Assembly: GCA_015227615.1 (NCBI GenBank)
Contig: JAALGZ010000023.1
Span: 558,001-622,000 of the forward strand
DNA: 64,000 nucleotides
From: Labyrinthula sp. Ha
Lineage: Eukaryota; Sar; Bigyra; Labyrinthulida; Labyrinthulaceae
Reading direction: 5' to 3'
The translations under genes and the position numbers were made by a program. The notes under the pieces are model-generated. The model made no database searches and was not told the DNA's origin. It saw only the letters and a list, made by a program, of their open reading frames with translations. Of the stretch, positions 34,121 to 45,881 are shown piece by piece. Position 1 is the stretch's first letter. Every line of letters starts with the position of its first letter.

Positions 34121-35320
34121 ATGTCAACAGCTCCAGACTCACACAACATTGAGCACAGTATCCTTGGAATCCTTTCGGATACATTTGGAGGGGGTAGTGG
34201 AGTTTCCAATGATAATAAAAAAAGTGTGCTACTTTTACTCCAAAAGGTATTAAATATGGTAGTAGAATCCATGAAGAAAGGTGAAGGAGCGCTTCGAACT
34301 ATTAAGTTTTCCTCTGCATTTTTCCAAGATGTAAAGAAAAAAAAGGCTTTTGTAGACATCCTCCTTTTGTACAATGCAAAGATTATTAAAGTAGAATCTA
34401 ACGAATCCCTTTCGCTTGATGGAGTCAAAATTTACGCTGAGCGTGTTCTTCTAGCCGTTAACTCTATTCTAAATTCTCAACGGACAAACTCGGAGCAATT
34501 TGATTTCCAGAAATCTTCACTCATTTCAACAGGAAATGCTTTTAAAAGCCAAGGATTAGATCAAGCACGAAGACAAGAAGTTGAATACTTGGTTGCACAG
34601 AGGGATGATTTGCTGAATGAGCATTTAGGAAAGTTGAAAGTTTCAAGGGAATTTGTGATAAATCCAAAAAAAAGAGATGAGAAAATGGCAATGAAGAATT
34701 TTAAAGGTCCGAGTCATGCGAAACAAATTGCTGAAAATCAGAAGAAAAGAACTTTGAGAAATGTGGAGAAAACTTGGGAGACAGAAGCTACAAGAATAGT
34801 AAAGAATTTATTGGAAAAAGAAGTTTTCTTAGAGACTAATGTCATTTTTAAATTTGGAAGGGATAAAATTTGCGTAAAGTTTTCACCTTTGGAAACAATT
34901 TTGGATATGGAAAATTTTCTTTTAAATTACGTTTTTGACAAAGAAAAGCTGGATTCAGCTTCTGGGAAAATGGAAACTAGATTGAAGTTAAAAAAAGTTG
35001 AAGAGAAATTAAATCAGATGATTATAACAGAAAAACTCTTGCCTAAAAGCAATTCCGCAGATTCAGTTGCGATTACAAAACAACTAAAAGAGCAATTAAA
35101 AGGTGAACAAACATTAAGTTCTCTTAAATTAATGGGAGGCGGAGGAATTATTCTCGAATCAAAGATTGAACATTTTCCTCAAAAACAATCTCTGCTTAAT
35201 TTCTTGACCAATGAGGCGAAAAATAGGCTTAAACTCGATCCACTTTCGTCTGCAAGAAGAGTTAAATTGTCTCAAAAAACTATTCAAAGAAGTTACAGTG
35301 CTGGATTAGGTCATATTTAA
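34121..35320 (+). CDS. PUB- and UBX-like protein (possible UBXD1-type p97 cofactor)
   Basis: 399 aa, intronless. Residues about 33-115 (LLLLQKVLNMV...LRTIKFSSAFFQDV...AFVDILLLYNAKII) resemble a PUB domain, the helical module that binds the C-terminal tail of p97/Cdc48. Residues about 232-275 (VFLETNVIFKFGRDKICVKFSP) resemble a UBX fold strand pattern, and the intervening region is charged and helical. This order is that of UBXD1/UBXN6, a p97 cofactor in membrane and ubiquitin trafficking. I see no canonical FPR loop, so the UBX call is weak. The stop codon is 1 bp from the stop of the convergent Imp1 gene, so their 3' UTRs must overlap. Confidence 0.5.
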   Translation: MSTAPDSHNIEHSILGILSDTFGGGSGVSNDNKKSVLLLLQKVLNMVVESMKKGEGALRTIKFSSAFFQDVKKKKAFVDILLLYNAKIIKVESNESLSLDGVKIYAERVLLAVNSILNSQRTNSEQFDFQKSSLISTGNAFKSQGLDQARRQEVEYLVAQRDDLLNEHLGKLKVSREFVINPKKRDEKMAMKNFKGPSHAKQIAENQKKRTLRNVEKTWETEATRIVKNLLEKEVFLETNVIFKFGRDKICVKFSPLETILDMENFLLNYVFDKEKLDSASGKMETRLKLKKVEEKLNQMIITEKLLPKSNSADSVAITKQLKEQLKGEQTLSSLKLMGGGGIILESKIEHFPQKQSLLNFLTNEAKNRLKLDPLSSARRVKLSQKTIQRSYSAGLGHI

Positions 35321-35321
35321 T

Positions 35322-35849
35322 TTATAATTCGTGGTGTATAATTTCAAACTGCGTAATTGGCCAAATCCGTGCTATTGCTTTTCCTATAATTAACCTTTCT
35401 GGAACTGCTCCATAATGCCGAGAATCAGTGGAATGATTTGGATTATCTCCTTCTAACCAAACGTGTCCTTTTGGAATAGTTATCTTTGCTCGATTTGACC
35501 TCACGTAGTTTGTTAATTTTTTCACGCGGGCTAATTTTACAGGATCATTCTTGAGTTCCATTTTCATATGTGCGATTCTTCGATTATTTGGGATGATTCT
35601 TTGACCTTCTGTTCCTATTATTCTTTTGCAGATTATCTTTGAAGGATCATCCAAAGACATTGAAAGTACTACGCAGCCAGGATGAAAGGTTGTAGGGAGC
35701 TTGGAAACAAGTATTATGTCACCCGAACTATTTAAAGTAGGCTGCATTGATGGACCCATACACTGAGTTATGTCGAACAAATAGTTTTTTGTACAGTAGA
35801 GGAGAGCAGTCACACGTAGGAAATTCCAACCAGTTTTAATTGATTCCAT
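35322..35849 (-). CDS. Mitochondrial inner membrane protease subunit 1 (Imp1-like, S26 family)
   Basis: 175-aa serine peptidase of the type I signal peptidase family. Imp1 sits in the mitochondrial inner membrane facing the intermembrane space and removes bipartite presequences from sorted proteins. The Ser/Lys dyad is visible: Ser34 in MGPSMQPTL and Lys75 in ICKRIIGTEGQ. The later conserved box VWLEGDNPNHSTDSRHYG and the GKAIARIWP end match eukaryotic Imp1 better than Imp2 or bacterial LepB. Length is normal. Residues 1-20 form the short hydrophobic anchor. It shows that the organism has mitochondria that import proteins. No Imp2 partner lies in this window. Confidence 0.93.
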   Translation of the reverse strand: MESIKTGWNFLRVTALLYCTKNYLFDITQCMGPSMQPTLNSSGDIILVSKLPTTFHPGCVVLSMSLDDPSKIICKRIIGTEGQRIIPNNRRIAHMKMELKNDPVKLARVKKLTNYVRSNRAKITIPKGHVWLEGDNPNHSTDSRHYGAVPERLIIGKAIARIWPITQFEIIHHEL

Positions 35850-38773
35850 TACACATTTTTGTGGTACACATATGGTAATGCACTCTTGAGGTATCTTATG
35901 TTTTATCGAAATAAGGACAATATTTTTAATTAATTATTTTATTTCAAATAAATCAACTTTACAAGATTTTCACCATAACGAAAAATACAAATTAAATATT
36001 ATGAGATAAAAATATATAATTCAATAAACTATTTTCCATATTTATGTTACATATTCCCATGTGCCAGCTCTATAATATCCCAAATGAAGTGAGGATCATC
36101 TAAAACTTATTGAGTATTTTTCATCCAGTAAAATATCAAAGTATAGAAATGGAATAATGTCGGTTTTGCAAAGGTCTTAGTTTTTTATTTATTAGGTTTG
36201 TAATATTTATTTTTCATGTTAACTTAAATTCTTAATTAACTTAACTACTAATAAATGACGTGGCATCGTGTAAATGAAAAATAAACACTACCTAAAGAGA
36301 TATTCTCAATAAAGGCATTATTTCATAAAATTTTTCACACATATATAATGTTTATATGTCCGTATTGCTTAGAGTACGACTTAATTTTATATTTAGTCAT
36401 CCTCTCTCCAATGAAGATGATGGTAGATCTAGGATGAAGAAAGGTACTCCTGATTTGTTATTTCAGGGAAAGTTTATTGTCAGAAGAAAGATTAGTTCAT
36501 TTTAGCAAAAAGATATTGGTCAGATCACTAAATGTTGATAGTATAGATGGTAGCATGCATCCCTCGCTGAGCCTTTAAGTACAAACACGGGGTGAAGGAA
36601 GATAAGGATTTATGAAACAACCTTATTTGAGTCCGGTTTTATTATTGAAATCTGGCAAAGCAAGCTTATTTGAAAGTAACACATCTGGCAAATTATTTTA
36701 GAGATGATTTGCTACCGAGATAACGTCCTTGGTACGGTGAAATTAACCTTTCTAAGAACAGTTTATATGTATGATGTCTTAGACAGTGATGAATCAAGAT
36801 GCCAATAGTTGGCACTCGAAATTTAGGATTGTTAAGTCTTTGAAACCGAACAAAATGTGAGCAAATGGTGCATCTAAGATTGCTAGTTCTATATGCTTTT
36901 AAGACATTGTACAAAGTAAGAAAAAGCATCTCTTGTACTATATTTAAAGGAAGAAGCAGTTCAATTTTGTGTTCACAAATAGTGATATGAGATATTAAGA
37001 GGTTTTTCAGGTATCTTTTCTTACTAAAGACATTAATGCAGCCTAGATAGAACAGTGCTCCTTGTAGCATCTGGTACCAAAACCAAATCTTTGTACTCTC
37101 AGTAGGATATTGAAACTATTTAACTTTGCATTTAGTTGTCCTCACTTTATCTGGGATGAAGAATCAATGCTGTTGGCTAGATTTGGTAGTAGGCAAGTTT
37201 TCACAGGAAAATATTGAACACATAAACTGAGTAGGCAAGAAGCTTTCTTGATCAGAAAAAATAGTTTAGGACTTGAATGAACTAAAAACAAATGCTTTCT
37301 AGAAACAACTAGATTATATGTTGAGAAGAAATACCTCATTAAGAAAAGATATTGATTGTCAGTACTTAGCATAACCATCATCTTAATTCGATTGTTTACA
37401 TAGAGTAAAAGCATGAAACAAAAACTCTATAATGTAGAAGAGAATGATCTCACGCAACAGAAAAAATGTTGTAATTTTTATAATATCATCGATATCAACT
37501 TTCCCAAGCCTTATTTTTCTTCCCTAGAGCCCTAGTTGAAATTTGTACTAAAGAACTTAATTGTGAGCATATTTTAATCCTCAGTTGATGCCCAAACAAA
37601 TACTGGTGAAATTCTTAGCTAAGAAAAAAATCAATAGTCTACCTTTTAAACACTTGAAATGATTGTTCGCTTAATATTTTGTCCAGGGAGTAAATAAGAA
37701 TAAAGTTATTTTCTACTCGAACAATGAAAATAGCGCAAAGCGCTTCTTGAGGAGAAACTAAACTATTGATACTTTGCTGAGAAATGAAAGATTTCTTAAT
37801 TATCGCGTATATTAAGGCGTATTTATTTTTCAAAATTCGGATGGAAAAGATCTAATAGTTTTATCAACAGAAAAATAGATAAACATCTGAATAAAATACC
37901 TTTTGAGCTTAATAATTTAATTCTTCGCTTACTTTTTTAGATGGACAATGAATACGACCAACAGACACTAGCTTCTTAGCTAAGAGAACATATTAAACAA
38001 ATCTCATTTTGATCGTAAGTTAATCTCCTTTAAGCAGGCAATAACAACCAGATTAGAATATTATAAACTATTCTTGAGTGTTTCTGTACTTTAATCTCTA
38101 TTCTTAAATAACTTACAGATTAGAATCTATTCTTGGATAGTTCTAGTGGGTAACCTTAAAGCCTACATAAACTTGAAATGATAATCCACTTAAGAGTCTG
38201 ATATTAAAACTCAATTTGTTTTACATATATAACCTCTTAGCTTTCCTCTTTTTATGTAATTAACCATTTCATGCATTCAATACTTCGTGGAGGGTAAGAA
38301 TCTGATTCCTATATGCGCTAAAGTCTCACTATGAAAAGACTTCAATAAAACTCTCTAGGGAGGGCACTCAAAGAGAAGCCAGGAGCTTTTCTTGCTAGGT
38401 TCAGCAGTCATGGGCTGTAACAAAACAAATCGAAAGAGTTTTCTCAATATTACATAGAAATGGTAATATAATCTTGTAATAAGAAAAATACTTGTTTTAA
38501 AAAGATTCACCAATACTTCGTTGCAATATACGTAGCGAAAAATTCTGAGATAACTTAATGGGAAACCTAATTTAGAGATATATGGAGAAAAATGTTTGAT
38601 TTGCTTCTGTAGGGAGCTAGTTTCGCTGGTCCTGCTTCTTCTACCTTAATGCGAAACCGCATGTTTTACCACCACTTCGACAAATAACTATTTTGCACAT
38701 TGCAAATAAAGAGTTTATCTTTAGGTTATAATAATTCTACAGAACACCGAAAAATTTACAAATAAGGCAGAAT
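35850..38773. other. Gene-poor AT-rich intergenic region
   Basis: No supported gene in 2.9 kb. Minus-strand open stretches at 36693-37070 (125 codons) and 37142-37414 have no motifs that I can defend. A TGACGTGGCA word lies at 36256-36265, also seen upstream of P450 copy B. Confidence 0.5.
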
Positions 38774-39700
38774 CTAATTATAAATACTAAAAACTCGATC
38801 AACCTCTTTTGACAGTAACTTCCTTAAATCCTTCTTTTCTGTAACAGTTCCAAAATCTACATGTAAATTATTCAACCTCTGCTTTAAAGTATCAATAGAA
38901 AAATTTTCAAAATCAGTTTTTTCTTTTTCTTTCTTTACAAGAGAAACCAACTCATTCTTTTCTAATATACTCTCAACTTCTTTCTTCAAACCTAATTTTT
39001 CCAATAACCACTTCAAATCTTTAACCTTCATATTTTCAGGCTCGAAATCTCGTTTATTTATTTCATCTAAACCTAATTTCTTTCGCTGTGCTTCAAGTTC
39101 ATTTTCTTTATCTTTTCTTTTTTGTTTCCTTCGTTCAATTAAATTCGATTCTAATTTCTTATAACTTTCTTCTGTCAAAGGAACTCGACAAACAGGACAA
39201 GTATTGTGTCTTTTCAACCAAGGTATAATACAATCCTTATGAAAACAATGAAAGCAAGGTAATTTAATACCTAAATCACCAACTTTTTGTTCTTCACAAC
39301 AAACTACACATTGCTCATTTCCTTCTTCAATATCAGCTAAATCAAGACAACTTTCCTTAAGCTGACTCAGAAGTTTTTTCTCCACTGGAGGTGGTCCTTT
39401 TGGTTCCTGCTGAAAATCCCGTCTGGACATTTCCAATGCGTAGTTTAATTGAGCATCTTCAAGTCTAGCTAGTAAACTATTCACCATATTCCCATTAACA
39501 TATGTTTGTCTACCATCTCTACCTATTCGCATCATAACTGGTCTTCTTCCATTTGTCTGTGTTGTTCGATTTCCCCTCGGATCACGATTAGAGCGAGAAT
39601 TCGAGTTCGTTCCGCCCCTTTGAGCCCCAGAATTTCTTTGTGGAGGACTTCTGTTGCTTGAGTTTGATCCATTTGATGAATTATTTCCCATTTTCTTCAA
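38774..39700 (-). CDS. RING-H2 E3 ubiquitin ligase with SAP-like repeats
   Basis: 308 aa. Residues 1-55 are Asn/Ser/Arg-rich and disordered. Residues about 83-95 (AQLNYALEMSRRD) resemble a ubiquitin-interacting motif. A canonical RING-H2 finger occupies 131-171 (CVVC...CFHCFHKDC...CPVC), with the Trp typical of E2-binding RINGs just after the sixth ligand. A charged helix follows, then two similar C-terminal segments near 224-260 and 267-300 (VKDLKWLLEKLGL and IDTLKQRLNNLHV) resembling SAP/LEM-like helical repeats. The expected activity is transfer of ubiquitin from an E2 to an unknown substrate. The gene is divergent from the coiled-coil gene, with 228 bp between the start codons. MKKM offers two possible starts three codons apart. 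Confidence 0.88.
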   Translation of the reverse strand: MKKMGNNSSNGSNSSNRSPPQRNSGAQRGGTNSNSRSNRDPRGNRTTQTNGRRPVMMRIGRDGRQTYVNGNMVNSLLARLEDAQLNYALEMSRRDFQQEPKGPPPVEKKLLSQLKESCLDLADIEEGNEQCVVCCEEQKVGDLGIKLPCFHCFHKDCIIPWLKRHNTCPVCRVPLTEESYKKLESNLIERRKQKRKDKENELEAQRKKLGLDEINKRDFEPENMKVKDLKWLLEKLGLKKEVESILEKNELVSLVKKEKEKTDFENFSIDTLKQRLNNLHVDFGTVTEKKDLRKLLSKEVDRVFSIYN

Positions 39701-39928
39701 CTTGTCTTACGCTTAATATCAAGGAGGGGAAAAATGTTTTTCCAGGTTATCTTCGTGAATTCTTCTTTTCCTTTCTTTGATTAGATTTATCCAAGTGGTG
39801 CATTACCCTAGTAAACATATTCAAATAAATTTTGGGCAATTGATATTCCGCTTTCAAAGATGGACAACATAGAATAAAATAAAGTGTCCTTGATACTTGT
39901 TTATATATAAAAAAAACAGAGAAACGAA
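39701..39928. promoter_or_regulatory. Bidirectional promoter region
   Basis: 228 bp separate the divergent start codons of the RING-H2 and coiled-coil genes, so both promoters must lie here or overlap. The stretch is AT-rich and contains TTTTGGGCAATTG, a possible half of the GGGCC box seen elsewhere. The factor is unknown. Confidence 0.5.
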
Positions 39929-41107
39929 ATGGATCAAAGGAAATTTAAGTATTTTAGTGAGTCAGATTCAGAAGACGGTTCAGATGATGATATTGAGATA
40001 TTAAGTAAACCTTTAAGAAGACGGGAACCGCGAAATGTACAGAAACAAAATGAAGGAAGTAATTTGACAGAGCAGAGTAAAATTATTGCTCTGGAAGCAC
40101 GAATTAAAGTTCTTGAAGCAAAAAATAAAATGAATTTGCATCTTGAAAAAGAAGTAAAGGCTATAAAAGAAGAAAATTTGCTCTTAATCAAGAAAAATGA
40201 AGAGCATTTGAATGAGAACCGAGTTTTGAAGTTGACAAACGTGAAAAATAAGAAAGAAATCAGTGAGTTAAAGAATGAAAAAAAGAAAATATCATTAAAA
40301 GTTTGTGAGTTGGAAGAGAAAGCAGAAGAAGGAGAAGATTTGTTTAATGAAGTGGATTCTTTACAGAAGCAATTAAAACTTCTAGAAGGTGAAAAAAACA
40401 ATTTTTTGAAAAAAATAGAAGAGCTGAAATCTGAAATAGAAAGAATGAGACAAACTGAAATTAGTACAAGTGAAATAAATGAAAGAGAAAGCAAGTTGTT
40501 AAATCAGATTGATCAGATTGAAGAAATAAATGCTGGAATGATAAAGCTGCAAGAAAAATACAAGATTTTGAATGAAGAAAATGAAGAATTAAAACTCAAA
40601 AATTTTAACTTGGAGAATGATTTTTTAAAAATAAAAAAAGAGAATGAGACTCTTCAAAACAATAAATCTTTGTTTGTTGAAACTTTGGAAGAGAAGATTA
40701 AATTACTTGAAAATGAAAATGTAGATTTGAAAACAAAGCAAAACAGAAAATCTCCAATTTTGAAAACAACTGAAAAGAAAAATAAGTTGCAAATGTTTTT
40801 GGAAGCAAATGGAGAAGATGTTGATCAAAGTAATTTGCACTCTTCTAAGAAAGAGTTTTGTAACGAAAAAGAAAAGAATTGTTTGATGTGTGAAAAAGGT
40901 ATGAAAGAGTTAAAAGAAAAGATTGGAAAATTAGAAAGAAGAAAAGTATTATTAGAAAATACTATGGCTGGATTAAAAGAGAGAAATGAAGTTGTTTTGC
41001 AAAGTGTGATTGATGCAGTTAGAGCAGAAGAAAAACTTGTACAGCAGCATGAAAGAACAAAATTTAAAAAGGTTTTGAAAGCTAGAAGACGTAAAAATAT
41101 GAAATAG
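39929..41107 (+). CDS. Long coiled-coil protein, function unknown
   Basis: 392 aa, intronless, ending in TAG. After an acidic, Ser-rich N-terminus (about 1-25; SESDSEDGSDDD) nearly the whole protein, about 45-270 and 310-390, is a Lys/Glu/Leu/Asn heptad-type coiled coil. A short non-coil insert holds a CLMC pair near 325. The C-terminus is very basic (KKVLKARRRKNMK). Such proteins are often structural or centrosomal/Golgi tethers, but nothing here identifies a family. The antisense frame in this region is only a shadow of the Lys/Glu codons. Confidence 0.8.
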   Translation: MDQRKFKYFSESDSEDGSDDDIEILSKPLRRREPRNVQKQNEGSNLTEQSKIIALEARIKVLEAKNKMNLHLEKEVKAIKEENLLLIKKNEEHLNENRVLKLTNVKNKKEISELKNEKKKISLKVCELEEKAEEGEDLFNEVDSLQKQLKLLEGEKNNFLKKIEELKSEIERMRQTEISTSEINERESKLLNQIDQIEEINAGMIKLQEKYKILNEENEELKLKNFNLENDFLKIKKENETLQNNKSLFVETLEEKIKLLENENVDLKTKQNRKSPILKTTEKKNKLQMFLEANGEDVDQSNLHSSKKEFCNEKEKNCLMCEKGMKELKEKIGKLERRKVLLENTMAGLKERNEVVLQSVIDAVRAEEKLVQQHERTKFKKVLKARRRKNMK

Positions 41108-44100
41108 GGTGTTAAATATATATATATATATGTTTGAATTAATTTTTTTTTTCTCTCTCTTTTTTTAGTTTCAGTGATTTTGCAAAAAAAAATATATTTG
41201 CTACTACATAGAAAACAAGGAAAAACTTTGACATGAATGCACTTTTCATCAAGTTTTCCACAGATTTCATTATCAATAATAAATCTTTCAGAAAAAACAA
41301 CTATTATTATCTCAAGTTAAACAAAAAACACGACCCTCAAAACAATATACACGATCAGTCTGTATAAAACAGTTGCTCATATCTCCATTTTGATGTGTAT
41401 TTTGATCAATAATAAATTCTGTTAAAGTTATAGGTTTAGCAGAAAAAATAACTCTGGTATGAATTAGGATAAAAAGTTGTAGAATTTGTAAAAAAATGTT
41501 GAAGATCCAGGTTTTTAATCATAAAATCTAGTACTAATACTAGTTTAAATTACAGTATCAATAAGAATGAAGAAGCAGAAATCAGATAATTTTTCAATAA
41601 GTCGAAGAAACAAGGATATTAGATATCTCATAAATATCGAGAAAATTGAGACTACTTATCTTGGTAATGAGATAAACAAGAAAGAGGATTTAATTCAATA
41701 TAATTTTCTTAAACAATACCCACTCTTCCTCATGCGATGTCTATATCATAACCAACTTCGTTTCTCTTTCATAACTTTCAAAATCTACTGATACTAAGCT
41801 GAACTTATGATTACTATTCCTGATAATTTGCTCATGGATGAACTAATGAGTGCGGTAATATAGTCTTACATTTATATCCTTTGGATTAATGCTTGAGCTC
41901 AATCTTGAACCAGTGTTCTGATATTAAATTTTGTTCCATATTTACAAGTGAACTCTTGTCCTGAAAGTAGCCAGGTCGCAATTTCTAGCATGTTGGTGCC
42001 CATTAAAGCTTTCACTGTTTTTTGTTCTTTTGAACACTTTCATTTATTCTTTTTCTTCATGTCTCTGTTATGATTTAAATGAACTAATTCTAGGATATCG
42101 TGACCCATTTTTGTGAAAATTTTGTTCATCCTCAGCTCTAATGCGCAAATAAAATTTTAAATCTTTTTGTCAACAAGTTTCTTGTTTCATGTTACCTTTT
42201 TCTGTTGTTTATCTTGCATATTTGTTTCTTTTCTATATCTGTGAAACGCTTAGCATCTGTAGTCGTTCCAATTTTTAAGAATGCGACCTGTTGATTTGCT
42301 TTCTCTCAAGAACTATTTAAGACAATATCATTGGTTGAACTATCGAATGAGTATACAGTTGGGAAATTACCTGTCCTTTAAGGTAAAATTCTGTGAAAAT
42401 AATGCTTCTGACAAAACAAACATACTTTAGAAAGAACGATTTTTAATTCTTAACACAGTTCAACAACGAAACTGCAAATTCATGAATGCAGAAAATAGGG
42501 AAAACATGGATAAATGTAAAAACTACATAGAGGAAGAAATTAAACGAGATGTAATTTATCATTTTATCCCTCTATGGAAATTTCTAGAGTCGTCCGAAAA
42601 GAAGGTATCCTACATCTATCAATTTTTCGAAACAATTTGGATAAATATATATATTTGCATTATAGGCTGGTGTCTAAAGATTGTAACACAACATAATTTG
42701 GGTATGCTATTCATGAAAAATTCTTTCAGGTTCTCGCTATCGTATGTAATGCTTTCAAGAAAATGCTATTCTTGCGATGAAATAAAGTACATTGTCTTGA
42801 ATTAACATTTCATCGGCTTGCCGCGATACTAATAACATTTAGAAGAATTGGAGGAAAATTTAGTTGGAAAAGTAAAAGTACAAATAAATATATCTCCTGT
42901 TCATTACTTCAGGTATATCTAAATATAAATCCTAAAACCTAAAGACAAAGCGCTTTGGTTGAATAAATATCTTCTTTCAACATCCCTAACTCAATATAAG
43001 TGTATTTAGTGAAGACTATTATGAAACTATTGAAACCTCTCACTATATAAAGCTTCTTAGTACTGGGTTCTCTTGGTTCAAACTTGGATTCCTATAGAAC
43101 ATAATCTGGAGAAGGTATTAAACTAGTCACTAGAAATAAAAAGATTGATAACTTTAACTAAGCACTTCCCAGTTATCCACACACGTAATGCATGTACTAC
43201 AATTCTTAGAAGCTCTTTCCCCAATAGTTCTATCACTGAACAATAGCTCTATATTTGCTTCGATGCTAGCGTGTATTAAATGGACTGAGATCATAAATAT
43301 GGGGGGAATTAAATAACTCATTTCTTAAAATTTTATCTTAGCTTTCTAAAGGTTTTTGTTCAATATTATATTTGTTTTTTTCGTGAATACTTTGCTCAAA
43401 GCTTGTACTCTAAACTTGTCCCCTTTTTTCTGGCTTTGAACTCGATTTGATAGAAAACCTTTCTGAAAAGCCTTGTATTAATTGAGACCACAGCGACTAG
43501 AGTATTGATTGGTATCATAAGACTTATAAATTTTGGTACTGTAGTGAGAGATATCATTTTCAATTGGGGTATATGCTTTAACTATTCAAATTTATTTCCT
43601 TTAAAGTGTAGATACAAAAGGTGAAGAAAAATATGAATGATTAATAATTTAGCTAAGGATAAGAAACTATATTAAAAAGAACATCTATTTGATATATGAT
43701 AACAGTAATGCAAAATATTAATTTTCGAATAAAGTTCTTAGATTTCTTCTACTAATGATCTCTGTAATTATCTCAATCGTTTCTCCTACAGAAGTACATA
43801 TTACCTAGTCGAAACTTACGAATTTTAAAAGAATCTATGCTAATCGAAGTTCATTATATAGATGGAAGCTAACTTCTTAAAAGAATATCTTAACAACAGG
43901 GAATTATTTAAAATATATTCCGCAGTTTTAACGAGCAGTCTGTTGCTCTGCTGCCATTCGCAAATATATTATTTTCTTTCAGACCAAAGACTACATTTTC
44001 TTAATTTGATGTTTATGATATAAGTTCACCACCCTCAAGAATTCCCAAGTAAATGGTCAATAAATCATTATTTAGAATACTTAGTAATATTATAGAAGGT

Positions 44101-45746
44101 TAAAGCATTATGCGTTGTTAACTGCTTTACTTCTACTTGTTTTTAAAGTCAAAAATTTGTGGGAATGGTGACTTGAATCATATATTATCTTTAAACTAAT
44201 CTCTATGGAGTTTCTAGATAGAAAAGAGCAATAATGAAAAAATGTTTTTCAAAAAATATTTGCGAAAGATATTTGTAAATAAAATTGAGCAAAATTTCGA
44301 AGATTTATTTTTAGAGACTTATTCTAACTGAATGCAAAGCCAAGAAAGTTGATGCATGATAGTGCCCCAGCTATCAAGCACAAAAGAAAAATTATTGCGA
44401 CAATCTCATTACAGAACAATATAGATCAAAAAAGAAAAAAGAAGCGATCTTGTCGAACACAATCTGAAATAATAATTGCATAAACACTACTCATTCTATT
44501 CATTTTTTTTCTTGATAAACTATGTTATTTGATATTTATTGCTCTGTAGATCTCTCCATTATTTACCTTCTTTATTCAGGATGTCAATCCCGCAAATTAA
44601 TAAAATGCTACCCTATATTGTAGCCATTAGCTACTTTAATCCCAAAAATCATTCTTATCTGTATGATTACTTATATTTATAAGAAAGATATACTTTACAT
44701 TTGGAGACATATGTGCGTGTTTGCTCAGGTCTTAATAGTTCGAAGAGAAAGAACAGTATGATGCCTAGCACGATTTCATTTGATAGAGAGAGCTATACAC
44801 ATTGTGACAAAATAATAATTTTATATGTTCTATAAGATATAATTAGAATAAATTTTAGCTAATAACCGAAAAATGTCTTAGGTATATGTTAAAATTGACT
44901 CATAGAAATTGAAAAACGCGATTTCGTACATCTAGTATTTTCTTGATCAAAGCTGAATATATTCTCGCTTTTTTTCCTGAATTCTTAGAGCAATTATGTC
45001 TTCAATATTCTTTTTCTTAGTTTTGCTTTGTTTTTTTACTGAAAAGTCACCACTTTTCCACCACGGCGACTGTGACAGAGAAAATAATGAAACAAATCAT
45101 ATGCTTCAACGGATTTTTGGCACCTCTAAAGTTTGTTCCTAGAATGTCTAAGACTGGGTAAGAATTCTTACCTGAATAACAGCCATTTTTAATAAAAGAA
45201 ATGGTAATTTTGAGTAGCATCAGTTTTTAGAATACGGTCAGCATATGGTTTTGGTGCCAAATTGTACAACTCACAGAGATAACAAAGCTACGCCCGAACA
45301 CAGGAAAATAGAAATTCTGATTTAATACAACCTGCTTCTTGTAACTTTAGATTCTTAATGTCTTACTTCAGGTTTCTGAATATCCTCTAGTACCTGATGT
45401 AATTAGAGGTTTCTTGCAATTGATCTATTAGAATTAACTGGTAGAGTTGTGGAAGGGACCTATATTGTTCACAAATACTGCGATTGAAAAATATTATCCA
45501 CAACTTGAACGAATATTTTTATCTTATCTTGTTTTAAATTTAAGAAAATATGTTTCTCTCGAACCTCTCATAATTATATATCCTAATGACTAATAGTTTA
45601 AAGCGCTGATTAGGGTGCCGTTTCATAATATTATGATATACCAAACCAGTGTTGAGCATTTTGATTTTGCTTTGAGTGAGTTTGATTTCCTTTCTAGGCG
45701 CTTTGAGTGAGTTTTAATAATATTATGAGTATCATTTGATTTTTTT
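41108..45746. other. Gene-poor AT-rich region with TA microsatellite
   Basis: No supported gene in about 4.6 kb. A short TA dinucleotide run occurs at about 41116-41131, just after the coiled-coil stop codon. The longest open stretch, 42482-42805, has no recognised motif. A direct repeat CTTTGAGTGAGTTT occurs near 45672 and 45700, shortly before the MCTS1 promoter box. Confidence 0.5.
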
Positions 45747-45758
45747 GGCCACATGGCC
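45747..45758. promoter_or_regulatory. Palindromic GGCC promoter box
   Basis: GGCCACATGGCC lies 123 bp before the MCTS1 start codon and resembles the GGGCC palindromes ahead of the dehydratase and PUB/UBX-like genes. Confidence 0.4.
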
Positions 45759-45881
45759 TAATTATTATTTGAGCTTTAATATTTTTCCCTCAAACTGCAC
45801 CCCTACCGCTGAAAATACCAAAAATACCTTATATCAAGATGGCATTACCACAGCAAAGATTAAAAGAACGAGAATTGACTG

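Noticed and set aside
36693-37414. Two minus-strand open stretches of 125 and 90 codons, the second beginning LLLYVNN, reminiscent of the copia RT YVDD box
   Set aside because: Only a few residues match, no other RT block follows in order, and the composition equals that of the surrounding AT-rich DNA.
39934-40494. 186-codon minus-strand open frame rich in Phe and Ser
   Set aside because: It is the antisense shadow of Lys/Glu codons in the coiled-coil gene at 39929-41107.
42482-42805. 107-codon + strand ORF in an otherwise empty region
   Set aside because: No domain, homology cue or supporting promoter; length is within chance for this AT-rich DNA.
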